64,000 bases of DNA, from contig CAJQUW010007562.1 in assembly GCA_907163375.1 (NCBI GenBank), forward strand, positions 262,641-326,640, written 5' to 3'. Shown one piece after another: positions 60,301 through 64,000 of this stretch; position 1 is the stretch's first letter, and each line of letters opens with the position of its first letter. Under the pieces are notes generated by a model. It searched no databases, had not been told where the DNA came from, and saw nothing but the letters and a program-made list of their open reading frames with translations. A program made the position numbers and the translations under genes. The stretch comes from Prostheceraeus crozeri (lineage: Eukaryota; Platyhelminthes; Polycladida; Euryleptidae).

Positions 60301-61227
60301 TTCAGACGCAAGCTTGTTAAAGTATTTAGGAAATTGGACCAAGATGTTAAAATATTATTCAATACTTTTAGTCTGAAAGATAAAACAAATAAGCTGATGC
60401 GATCATGAGTTGTGTATAATTTCGAATGTCGGGTTGATCCTGATACCCAATACTTGGGACAAACGAAACGCAGATTGCATCAAAGAATAAAATAACATAT
60501 AAGAGGTAACTCAGCCGTAAGTAGCCATCTAAACATATGTCCAAGCTGTAGTAATGACATCAATAATTGTTTTTCTGTTAAACACACAGGACGTAGTGAA
60601 TTTGAAACTCGTATAGTTGAAGCGTTGTTACTCCTAGTTGAAACTCTTAGATTAAATCAAACCCTAGGTCTTAATGGTAAATCTCTTTTCTTAAAAGTTT
60701 TCGAATAATTGTTTTTGATAATTGTTATTGTTTTCCTTAAATCGTTGTTTGTCATTGTCAGCATATGAGCTTATTATGTCTATTCATTGGTTGCAGCTGC
60801 GCAAAAATAATTCGCATTCTTCTTGGACTTACTTAAATCAAGTTCTTTACGCCATATTAGTTTAATTATTCTCAAAATTTCCCGGGAATTGAGACTATAG
60901 ACTGCTGGTCATTCCTGGGCATTTTTCTCATTATTTCCTGAACTTCCTGCTGTTTATCAACAGAATCAGCATGTAGCTGCGCTCACCTGTGGATAGAGTG
61001 ATATGAGATGGAAAAGTTTTCGTTGTAAAAGTGCCATCCATTCCTCCTAACTCCGCGGACGTCCCATTGTTCTTCAATTCATGAAACCATGAAGTCAATT
61101 TTGGATAATCTTTTAGATAACTCATCCGGAAGCCATCGAACGACACAAGAAGGACTCTTCCATCAGTATGAGATGCAAGGATGAAGACGAGATTCAGTGC
61201 AGCAACAATGCAGACCAACAGACGCAT
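24060..61227 (-). CDS. ENPP4/5-like ectonucleotide pyrophosphatase/phosphodiesterase, 5 exons
   Basis: Exons 61227-60987, 55651-55464, 45470-45294, 41524-41126 and 24368-24060 join in phase at GT-AG introns to 437 codons, close to the ~450 of vertebrate ENPP4/5. Residues 1-23 are a signal peptide. SFDGFR supplies D31 and TTKTFPSH the nucleophile T71. EPDRSGH gives D190 and H194, SDHG gives D237 and H238, and GCHGFDN gives H349. The two-zinc site of the alkaline-phosphatase fold is therefore complete. [17 protein letters not shown] and FFWPGSE are typical of ENPP4/5. Near residue 420 a ~15-residue hydrophobic stretch ([14 protein letters not shown]) precedes a short tail, suggesting a membrane anchor with the enzyme outside the cell. 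The family is expected to hydrolyse extracellular nucleotides or related phosphodiesters; the substrate cannot be told here. Introns of 5.3, 10.0, 3.8 and 16.8 kb are full of transposons. Confidence 0.92.
24369..25506. other. ENPP intron 4, unassigned part
   Basis: AT-rich intron sequence with no recognised element. Confidence 0.4.
25507..25729. repeat. 223-bp palindromic MITE-like repeat (intron 4)
   Basis: Arms TGAGTTGAATTGGAAAGAGCC and its inverse, continuing for ~100 bp each with a few differences, around a centre rich in CCGTTA/TAACGG words. Confidence 0.8.
25730..26480. other. intron 4 sequence, nothing recognised
   Basis: No supported ORF or repeat. Confidence 0.35.
26481..27773. mobile_element. 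PIF/Harbinger-type non-autonomous element
   Basis: The ends AGCTCCATTCAGACAGGCGAC and the inverse GTCGCCTGTGTGAATGGAGCT are flanked on both sides by TAA (26478-26480 and 27774-27776). TWA is the usual PIF/Harbinger target. Subterminal GCGACA/TGTCGC words recur at both ends. A 110-codon minus frame (26915-26583) overlaps the subterminal repeat and is not convincingly coding. No transposase was seen. Confidence 0.78.
27777..29727. other. intron 4 sequence, nothing firm
   Basis: Short ORFs such as 28786-29043 have no domain. A weak hammerhead-like word set (GGATGA...GTCGAAACGCG) occurs at 28140-28165. Confidence 0.35.
29788..31165 (-). mobile_element. LINE A, 5'-truncated, Jockey-superfamily (CR1-like)
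   Basis: On the minus strand the reverse transcriptase is read in two frames. 31160-30802 holds [21 protein letters not shown] and motif [14 protein letters not shown]. 30768-29938 holds [14 protein letters not shown], the catalytic KYADDVVV and the thumb region ([27 protein letters not shown]). A single frame break separates the two at about 30785. The endonuclease and ORF1 are missing, as expected of a 5'-truncated LINE insertion. The 3' end has AATAAA and a short TA-rich tail near 29790-29810. The thumb resembles LINE B, so the two are related. Confidence 0.85.
31488..31499. repeat. PLE target-site duplication (left), GATGTGAATATA
   Basis: A 12-bp exact match to 34538-34549. Confidence 0.8.
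31585..31614 (-). ncRNA. hammerhead-like core, 5' arm of PLE
   Basis: Inverted copy of the motif at 34391-34420. Confidence 0.5.
34391..34420 (+). ncRNA. hammerhead-like core, 3' arm of PLE
   Basis: CATGATTAT, then a perfect 5-bp stem GTATC/GATAC with a TGT loop, then GAAACGTC. This matches the hammerhead stem II and GAAAC-GUC half. The CUGANGA box is present only in degenerate form. PLEs are known to encode hammerheads in this position. Confidence 0.5.
34645..35640. other. intron 4 sequence, nothing recognised
   Basis: AT-rich with AATTAATTGCAATCAATT-type runs near 34760-34865. No supported feature. Confidence 0.35.
35690..35800 (-). ncRNA. stable hairpin beside a hammerhead-like, PLE-end-like motif
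   Basis: On the minus strand a perfect 9-bp hairpin, GCACGATTC/GAATCGTGC with a 15-base loop (35764-35796), is followed by CTGAACCCGAAACGTCCGC and CCAAGTGTTTTTATTTAA. The CGAAACGTC word plus an A/T-rich tail matches the pattern at PLE 3' ends elsewhere in the window. No coding remnant is adjacent. It may be a very short 3' PLE fragment. Confidence 0.35.
36222..36694. repeat. inverted-repeat element, ~470 bp (intron 4)
   Basis: TTTGAATACAGAAAATATCG at the left matches the inverted right end. Arms of ~150-190 bp share GTAGACTCCTGAGCG, GGCCGTAATGACAAAGACAG and CTCAATCGATAGAGACACAG. The left arm has an extra ~32 bp (36290-36320). Non-coding. Confidence 0.78.
36695..37518. other. intron 4 sequence, nothing recognised
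   Basis: ORFs at 36883-37137 and 37031-37222 overlap and show no domain. Confidence 0.35.
37519..37966 (-). mobile_element. LINE reverse-transcriptase fragment between ~100-bp direct repeats
   Basis: On the minus strand 37865-37640 reads [20 protein letters not shown] then [18 protein letters not shown], the B and C motifs of a LINE reverse transcriptase, with YEDD at the catalytic box. It is flanked by direct repeats 37519-37624 and 37862-37966 sharing AATAAAAGTCAATTTAGTGA and AATCACAAAGTCAAAAT. Such long flanking repeats are not an ordinary LINE target duplication and may be a tandem duplication of host sequence. Confidence 0.75.
37967..38715. other. intron 4 sequence, nothing recognised
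   Basis: AT-rich, with no supported feature. Confidence 0.35.
38716..39898 (+). mobile_element. F1 TIR element, most complete copy, with nested insertion
   Basis: It begins CATAGAGTAGGTATATTAGG and ends ...CCTACTCTATG. Internal blocks match the other F1 copies through CACTGTATAC at 39428. There a ~428-bp insert (39429-39857) with its own inverted ends (TCCTACAAAATC...AATTTTGTAGGATTATTG) interrupts it before the terminal TTGAGTCAACACTCTACC. Non-coding and presumably mobilised in trans. Confidence 0.78.
39945..40110 (-). mobile_element. SINE copy (reverse)
   Basis: On the minus strand it shares AGGCGCATAGAAATATC, CGACCTCGTGAAA and CATTGAATTG with the SINE at 40741-40940. A degraded B-box (GGATTCCCA) lies before it. 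Confidence 0.6.
40741..40940 (+). mobile_element. tRNA-derived SINE (forward)
   Basis: TGGCTTCGATGG (40752-40763) fits a pol III A box and GGTTCGATTCC (40805-40815) is a perfect B box, with ~41 bases between them. The head ends in a CTGGG...CCCAG T-arm. The body carries AGGCGCATAGAAATATCC and CGACCTCGTGAAATCCGG, repeated in the reverse copy at 39945-40110. It does not fold as a whole tRNA, so it is a SINE and not a tRNA gene. No poly-A tail is clear. Confidence 0.7.
41126..41524 (-). CDS. ENPP exon 4 (SDHG zinc site)
   Basis: Acceptor CTTGTTTCCAG|ATAGAAG, donor GTGGCG|GTGAGA, both phase 0. Encodes 133 residues with [14 protein letters not shown] and later [20 protein letters not shown], which aligns with ENPP4/5 without gaps that I can see. 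A palindromic MITE lies 47 bp upstream of the acceptor. Confidence 0.93.
41572..41902. repeat. palindromic MITE in ENPP intron 3, 47 bp from exon 4
   Basis: AGATTGGCTTTCAGAAAATAT at 41572 is mirrored by ATATTTTCTGAAAGCCAATCT ending at 41902. Arms of ~110 bp flank a ~110-bp centre. Non-coding. Confidence 0.85.
42290..43300 (-). mobile_element. Penelope-like element remnant with inverted ends
   Basis: 42290-42505 and 43078-43300 are diverged inverted copies (AATTGAAGCAATGTCTGTCG at the left, mirrored at the right). Between them the minus strand reads the PLE linker ([19 protein letters not shown]) and a GIY-YIG domain: [20 protein letters not shown], then RVSEH, ending [17 protein letters not shown]. 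Reverse transcriptase is absent and the nuclease is broken about once. Each arm has GCGAAAACGTTCGG, resembling the 3' half of a hammerhead core. The flanks share a diverged ~27-bp direct repeat (GAAAAGCCGT / GAAAAGTCGT to AACTATAATT / GACTATAATT). Confidence 0.8.
43301..45293. other. rest of intron 3; unassigned ORFs
   Basis: Plus frames 44063-44506 (147 codons) and 44244-44495 overlap a minus reading that looks somewhat protein-like near 44380-44560 ([17 protein letters not shown]). I do not recognise either. Nothing else is supported. Confidence 0.35.
45294..45470 (-). CDS. ENPP exon 3 (zinc ligands D190, H194)
   Basis: Acceptor CTTTCTTTCAG|GCTCC, donor ACACAG|GTAAGT, both phase 0. Encodes 59 residues including [20 protein letters not shown]. 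Confidence 0.93.
48197..50822 (-). pseudogene. LINE B ORF2: APE endonuclease + reverse transcriptase, frameshifted
   Basis: The endonuclease (50800-49982) reads [36 protein letters not shown] and [10 protein letters not shown], the expected APE series with catalytic E, D/N and SDH. The next frames give [15 protein letters not shown] (49997-49716) and [16 protein letters not shown] (49688-49458). The reverse transcriptase (49588-48197) has [17 protein letters not shown], motif [14 protein letters not shown], motif [15 protein letters not shown], catalytic KYVDDICF and a thumb with [11 protein letters not shown]. Three frame changes, near 49985, 49710 and 49480-49580, break it, so it no longer encodes one protein. 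The reverse-transcriptase frame itself is intact over 463 codons. Confidence 0.88.
50824..51768 (-). CDS. LINE B ORF1: PHD-like finger, coiled coil, nucleic-acid-binding protein
   Basis: The ATG at 51768 gives MTNSCKCF; the open frame begins 26 codons earlier, but that part overlaps the tRNA-like segment. Residues ~4-65 carry CxC...C...HxxC...CxxC spacing ([25 protein letters not shown]), a PHD-type zinc finger. Residues ~75-180 are a coiled coil (EIKEKF..., [18 protein letters not shown]). Residues ~185-314 resemble the RRM-like and C-terminal domains of LINE ORF1 proteins ([38 protein letters not shown]). ORF1 binds the element's RNA. The frame is uninterrupted over 314 codons, and ORF2 begins almost at its stop. 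Confidence 0.85.
   Translation of the reverse strand: MTNSCKCFADSCVIGGKAKDREKRIVVFNSQGCHMQFHAACIGHSKMPEKELKNIFFVCLKCKAYLEHSAQIVQESFLSELDTRLNSLKDSILKMVDAKIEEKFKEFSSKVQEVNDFVVEMVDEQKNEISSIVSRISQLHEANTKETEELKSEISHLRRQVRSQDAAKRRENLIIRNFPEKACTINGKSISNCSEAAHLIAEKLDLEDEAKSFKDIRRLGKTRDDGKPRLIMVKSTERTVRLFLSKARQLKKKASPLCKVFLHEDLPAEVSKRLAEFRKRAHDHRTNFPEEVAYVRNKKLYINGDVVDEIKQDF
51783..51857 (-). promoter_or_regulatory. tRNA-like segment (pol III A/B boxes) in LINE B 5' region
   Basis: On the minus strand TGGTGTATCGG fits an A box (9 of 11) and GGTTCGATTCC is a perfect B box, with ~32 bases between, the spacing of a tRNA. The anticodon stem does not fold cleanly. It overlaps the extended ORF1 frame just upstream of the ATG. 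It could be an internal promoter, a captured tRNA or SINE head, or coincidence. Confidence 0.45.
52653..54076. other. intron 2 sequence, nothing recognised
   Basis: AT-rich. TTAACCGGAGGGTTTT (53000) and GAGGGTTTTAGCCGGAGGG (53354) form a loose inverted or repeated pair of unknown meaning. Confidence 0.35.
54077..54911. mobile_element. Tc1/mariner (pogo-like) MITE with TTCTTATAACGA array
   Basis: The ends CAGTGGACTCTCGATATAAG and CTTAAAACGAGAGTTCACTG are inverted matches; the right flank is TA. Inside, TTCTTATAACGA or close variants occur at least eight times (54121-54892), mostly as subterminal repeats. No transposase. It lies within ENPP intron 2. Confidence 0.7.
54912..55463. other. intron 2 sequence, unassigned ORF
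   Basis: The 122-codon plus frame 54954-55322 overlaps a minus frame and shows no domain. Nothing else is seen. Confidence 0.3.
55464..55651 (-). CDS. ENPP exon 2
   Basis: The acceptor is TTTCTTTTTCAG|GAATG. The exon completes the split glycine codon and reads [18 protein letters not shown] ... [15 protein letters not shown] ... FFWPGSE. It ends in phase 0 at GAG|GTTTGT, a weaker donor than the others. The match to ENPP4 is close throughout. Confidence 0.93.
55652..57639. other. intron 1 sequence, nothing recognised
   Basis: AT-rich. ORFs at 56253-56471 and 56724-56954 show no domain. Confidence 0.35.
57640..58570 (-). pseudogene. mariner-like (IS630/Tc1/mariner) transposase, broken
   Basis: The minus strand reads a helix-turn-helix region ([18 protein letters not shown] near 58555; [20 protein letters not shown] near 58340), then [19 protein letters not shown] with the first catalytic D near 58170. 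The C-terminal part is in other frames: [16 protein letters not shown] with a later acidic residue near 57880, then [17 protein letters not shown] and [17 protein letters not shown] stop follows NPHE near 58085. The segment that should hold the second catalytic D is deleted or scrambled, and about three frames are used. It is dead. The closest relatives I can name are the mariner-like transposases of invertebrates with a long HTH N-terminus. Confidence 0.8.
58738..58860 (-). repeat. interspersed repeat R, copy 2 (reverse)
   Basis: Inverted match to 14118-14270 and 63560-63690 (CCAACTTAGTTCCCCCGG; TTTCCATTCTAG). A weaker forward match (CATAGAAATAGATAACAATG) lies at 58573-58640, giving an inverted pair. 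Confidence 0.5.
58861..59428. other. intron 1 sequence with a short tandem duplication
   Basis: ACATAGAAATTGAATCAGCC occurs twice, about 33 bp apart (59016-59080). Otherwise nothing recognised. Confidence 0.45.
59429..60070. mobile_element. Tc1/mariner-type MITE with ~85-bp TIRs
   Basis: CAGAGTTGATCATAAAAAAC at the left and GTTTTTTATGATAAACTCTG at the right, with the match running inward ~85 bp (ACCACCTAAACTA; TCGTGTCGCACAACAA). Flanked by TA at 59427-59428 and 60071-60072. No ORF. It lies 1.4 kb from the broken mariner-like transposase, but the two are not shown to be related. Confidence 0.82.
60180..60707 (+). pseudogene. Penelope-like element C-terminal fragment (GIY-YIG)
   Basis: The plus strand reads the PLE linker ([19 protein letters not shown] ... 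[14 protein letters not shown]), then [20 protein letters not shown] and [16 protein letters not shown], and a C-terminal [19 protein letters not shown]. This is a GIY-YIG nuclease with the family's linker. Reverse transcriptase is absent, and the piece is broken about twice. The flanking word TTACTTAAATCAAGTTCTT occurs at 60159 and again at 60829, possibly marking the edges. Confidence 0.75.
60987..61227 (-). CDS. ENPP exon 1 (signal peptide, D31, T71)
   Basis: The start is the ATG at 61227, two codons inside a longer open frame that begins with TTG. It encodes [19 protein letters not shown], then [10 protein letters not shown] and [13 protein letters not shown]. It ends in phase 1 at ACAG|GTGAGC. 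Confidence 0.93.
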
Positions 61228-61617
61228 CTTCAAGCTCTGCTCAGTTCAGATTCTCCAATGCTGTAATGAAGTCGGTTGAAGGTAGATATACACGGGGAAA
61301 TGGTCACGTGGTTGCCGGTGACTTCCATGCGTGTCGTTGACAGAAAATGCACTGCATGTTTCCGCTCGCATCGACAATCTCTCTTGCAATCTCTGGATGC
61401 TTCACCTTACATCAACACACTTGATCAGACATTATCAATGACGAATCGAATTGAGGAAAACTGCACCTGTATCATATTCTGGAGGTGAATAAACCAAATT
61501 GCTAGAAATGTATTCAAAGGAGAAGATTCAAAATTTCTAGCACAATGCAATAATCTCTACAGTTATTGCTTCCATAATGTAGCATGTGGATTTTTAGGGT
61601 AGAAATCAAAGATATTA
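61228..61617. promoter_or_regulatory. presumed ENPP 5' flank
   Basis: Immediately upstream of the minus-strand ATG. I see no clear TATA box. A 70-codon plus frame (61276-61488) has no domain. The transcription start cannot be placed. Confidence 0.25.
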
Positions 61618-62858
61618 AAGTGCTAGATGAGAAATAGACGCACCAAATGTGGTTTCAAATTAGGGCGTTTGTTGCTGTGGCAAAAATGCATTACGGCAAT
61701 GGGACGATATTGTTATTTTGTTGGCTGTGCGATGTGCGATACGACAAAAAGCCTTGGAAATGGCATGTTATATAAAGCATAAGTCACTGATATTATATGT
61801 CAAGTTTCAAGAATTGTCATTCAGTAGTTTCTCAGAAAAATGTTTCGAAGATGACAGCGGTTGGATACAGCAATTTGATGCAGTACGATCAATCCAAGTG
61901 GAAGGAAATATATGAATACGGATGGGGGATTGATAAACACCCAATTGCCTCCGTAGAATTCATGACTATCAACAATTGACATAATGCTATTTACAATGAC
62001 ATATAAACAATGACATAATAATTGACAGAATGCATTATAGAGTCAACTGGAATCGATCATCGCAAGTCTGTCAATGTCAACGATGTTGTCAATGTACATT
62101 GTATAACATACGTAGTATATGTTGTTTGTTTTTTTATTTGCTTAACCAATTTTATGCCAAATTTTCTGATAGCTCACATTTATTTTTTCTGTTTTATCAT
62201 GCAATTTCTTAACGCAAACTTACACATGCACATTCTATTAATACCACGCTTGGCAATCGCGTCTGGCGTGGCTGGGCACCGGTGGACACAGCAACGATAT
62301 ACATGTACAACCATATCCGGGCCCCGCACCTATTACAAAGAAATAATCTAACTGCATGATCACAAGTAAAGACGCGATTCATTTTTCTGTTCAGAAAAGT
62401 CATTTAGTCATGTATTTGGTGAATTGCAAGTTAACCTTACTCTGCTTTCATCAAAAAATGAAACTATTGGTTTTTATTTTAGATATGAAACATTATTCCT
62501 ATGCAACATGCGCTCTTCAAATCTAAGAAACAAATGACATAAAATAATGCAGTGAAGTCTAATTGAAAGAATTGTATCAGCAGTACTCTTATTTACAACT
62601 GCGTTTTGCAAGTCATCTGAAAATGTAAAATGTTACAATATTATTTGTTGCAATTTGAATCTTGTTTTTAGAAATACATAAAAACAACTTGATTTATTAT
62701 TAAAATGCGTTTTAGTTCTGAAATTTCTAAAAAGAGGCAGTGAAAAACAAATTTTATTGCTCGCTTACAAATATTTTCAAATTCATGCAATATAACCGGA
62801 TTCTTACTGACTTTGTTGCAAAAAAGGTCAAAATACGTCTATTTCCCATCTATCCCTT
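61618..62858 (+). mobile_element. TIR DNA transposon family T2, copy 2
   Basis: The ends AAGTGCTAGATGAGAAATAG and the inverse ...CCCATCTATCCCTT are flanked by TA on both sides. The interior matches copy 1 (2736-3491, reverse) over its whole length, apart from ~540 extra bp at about 61985-62525. The plus frame keeps ALRQWDDIVILLAVRCAIRQ and SSFSEKCFEDD without the stop seen in copy 1. Probably a transposase fragment of unknown superfamily. Confidence 0.65.
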
Positions 62859-63559
62859 TATATATCAAATATCTTTAGTAGAAACATTAGCCATAGACGA
62901 GACTGCGTAAGCACCGAGAGTATCCGATCTGCTCGCAAAATGTTTTTGCATGGTGCTCCTAAGAGGTCAAATGAATGCAACTGTGTAATGAATAACAATA
63001 TTTAACATGTTTCAAGAGACTCAATTCACTATCCCATTATTATTTACAGTGCATTTAAGAACTCCATCTGCAGCAAATCACTCGCTCAAACAAAAAGGAT
63101 ATTCCAATCAAAATCAGTCAACTATCTGTGGGCATTGCTCATCCATGTCTGCATGTTTTTACAGAGGAAGAAGTGGTCATAGTGAATTTCATCCCGAAAT
63201 GTAAAAGAGCGTTTTGTTGACTTCTTCGAAATATTCGCCACCTACTAACAATCGCAGAAGAACTCTTCCGAAACGAAAAGCTTTACTCATGTCTTGAAAT
63301 AGAACACGAGAAAATGTTTTAGTTTCTGTCGACGAAATACTTAAACGCCACCTTTGCCTCCGGTCGAAGACAATGCTGGGTTTCGCGAAATTCTCCATTA
63401 TGTTGTGGGAAGTGATAGCTAAACTACATAATCATTCATCAAGCTGGGATGAATTACTTGACTCCTGTTGTGTGAGTTGTTCATTCGTCAGGTCAGCGAA
63501 TGATGGGGAAAGACTATGTAATATTCAAAGACTGAAAACTCTCATATCTCTGTACATAG
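62859..63559. other. nothing recognised
   Basis: Short ORFs without domains. Confidence 0.35.
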
Positions 63560-63690
63560 AAATTAACAATACCATAGAAAGTCCTAGAATGGAAATTGTA
63601 TGAAAATTATGGCACACTCCGGGGGAACTTAGTTGGGGCAAAATGCAAATTGTGCGAGCTGGCTTTCTTGTTTTCGGGTTGACATTTTCA
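63560..63690 (+). repeat. interspersed repeat R, copy 3
   Basis: Same orientation as 14118-14270: ACCATAGAAAGTCCTAGAATG, CCGGGGGAACTTAG, GAGCTGGCTTTCTTGTTTTC, with a ~15-bp deletion relative to copy 1. Confidence 0.6.
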
Positions 63691-64000
63691 ATTATCAAGT
63701 CAATTTGTGATCTGGATTGGTGGCCCTTGTCCAAAGATCATGTACACAAAAGCAATAGTGAATTTACAAAATATTACAGCGACAGGATGACAAAGAAGGA
63801 AATCCTGTAAAACGTTCTGTACGTTCATCATTTTGAAATATCGTTCCTATTATCAATCAAGCGTATAATCAGACACATACGCAACCTGTAATGAATGTCG
63901 ATTTTCAGAGCATGCATTGCTCCAGCTTGAAATCAGAGGCAAAGAAATCTCAGAGTAATTTACATTTTACTAAAAGGGTTCCCCTGGGGGCTTTCCTGCC
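63691..64000. other. nothing recognised
   Basis: AT-rich to the window edge. Confidence 0.35.

Noticed and set aside
1-64000. CRISPR array, rRNA, or prokaryotic operon
   Set aside because: No regular spacer-repeat array, no rRNA core sequence, no Shine-Dalgarno-spaced gene runs. Introns and the retroelement content are those of an animal genome.
1-64000. Endogenous retrovirus, LTR retrotransposon or Polinton
   Set aside because: No direct LTR pair with primer-binding site, no gag, protease, integrase, capsid or envelope reading was recognised. The terminal repeats of the reverse-transcriptase elements here are inverted and belong to Penelope-like elements.

Overview
The window is animal nuclear DNA: AT-rich, intron-bearing and dominated by decayed and nested transposable elements. 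There is no operon structure, no CRISPR array and no bacterial gene layout. The mix fits an invertebrate metazoan with a repeat-rich genome: Penelope-like elements (PLEs) with GIY-YIG endonucleases, Jockey-superfamily LINEs, hAT, PIF/Harbinger and Tc1/mariner-type DNA transposons, a tRNA-derived SINE and several foldback elements. I cannot place it more precisely.

One host gene is well supported. It is an ENPP4/5-like ectonucleotide pyrophosphatase/phosphodiesterase on the minus strand, in five exons: 61227-60987, 55651-55464, 45470-45294, 41524-41126 and 24368-24060. The exons join in phase through GT-AG introns into 437 codons. They hold a signal peptide, the catalytic threonine, all the zinc ligands and a short C-terminal hydrophobic segment. 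About 37 kb of genome carries 1.3 kb of coding sequence; the rest is intron filled with transposons.

Left part (1-24 kb): a hAT transposase tail (1-935), two large foldback repeats (1326-2123 and 6195-6944), copies of two terminal-inverted-repeat (TIR) families, and a LINE fragment interrupted by a 2.3-kb hAT element with a perfect 8-bp target duplication (7889-10222). Next come a second hAT element with a BED-finger remnant (10352-11056), a PLE with a 391-residue reverse transcriptase/endonuclease reading frame (11767-13480), a possible 5.4-kb TIR element holding a decayed THAP domain (15738-21132), and a miniature PLE with inverted ends (23190-23747).

Intron 4 (24369-41125) holds a Harbinger-type element, and a hAT element (29736-34636) that has taken in a LINE and an almost complete PLE. 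It also holds a LINE fragment between direct repeats, a 1.2-kb TIR element and two SINE copies. Intron 3 holds a MITE 47 bp from a splice acceptor and a PLE remnant with inverted ends. Intron 2 holds a three-level nest (45893-52646): TIR element, then hAT-like element, then a two-ORF LINE with a tRNA-like 5' region. Intron 1 holds a broken mariner-like transposase, a MITE and another PLE endonuclease fragment.

The most interesting signal is that several unrelated PLE copies carry inverted terminal repeats containing hammerhead-ribozyme-like cores. One is reduced to little more than two such ends. Another has about 427-bp inverted ends that look identical although its coding region is broken.
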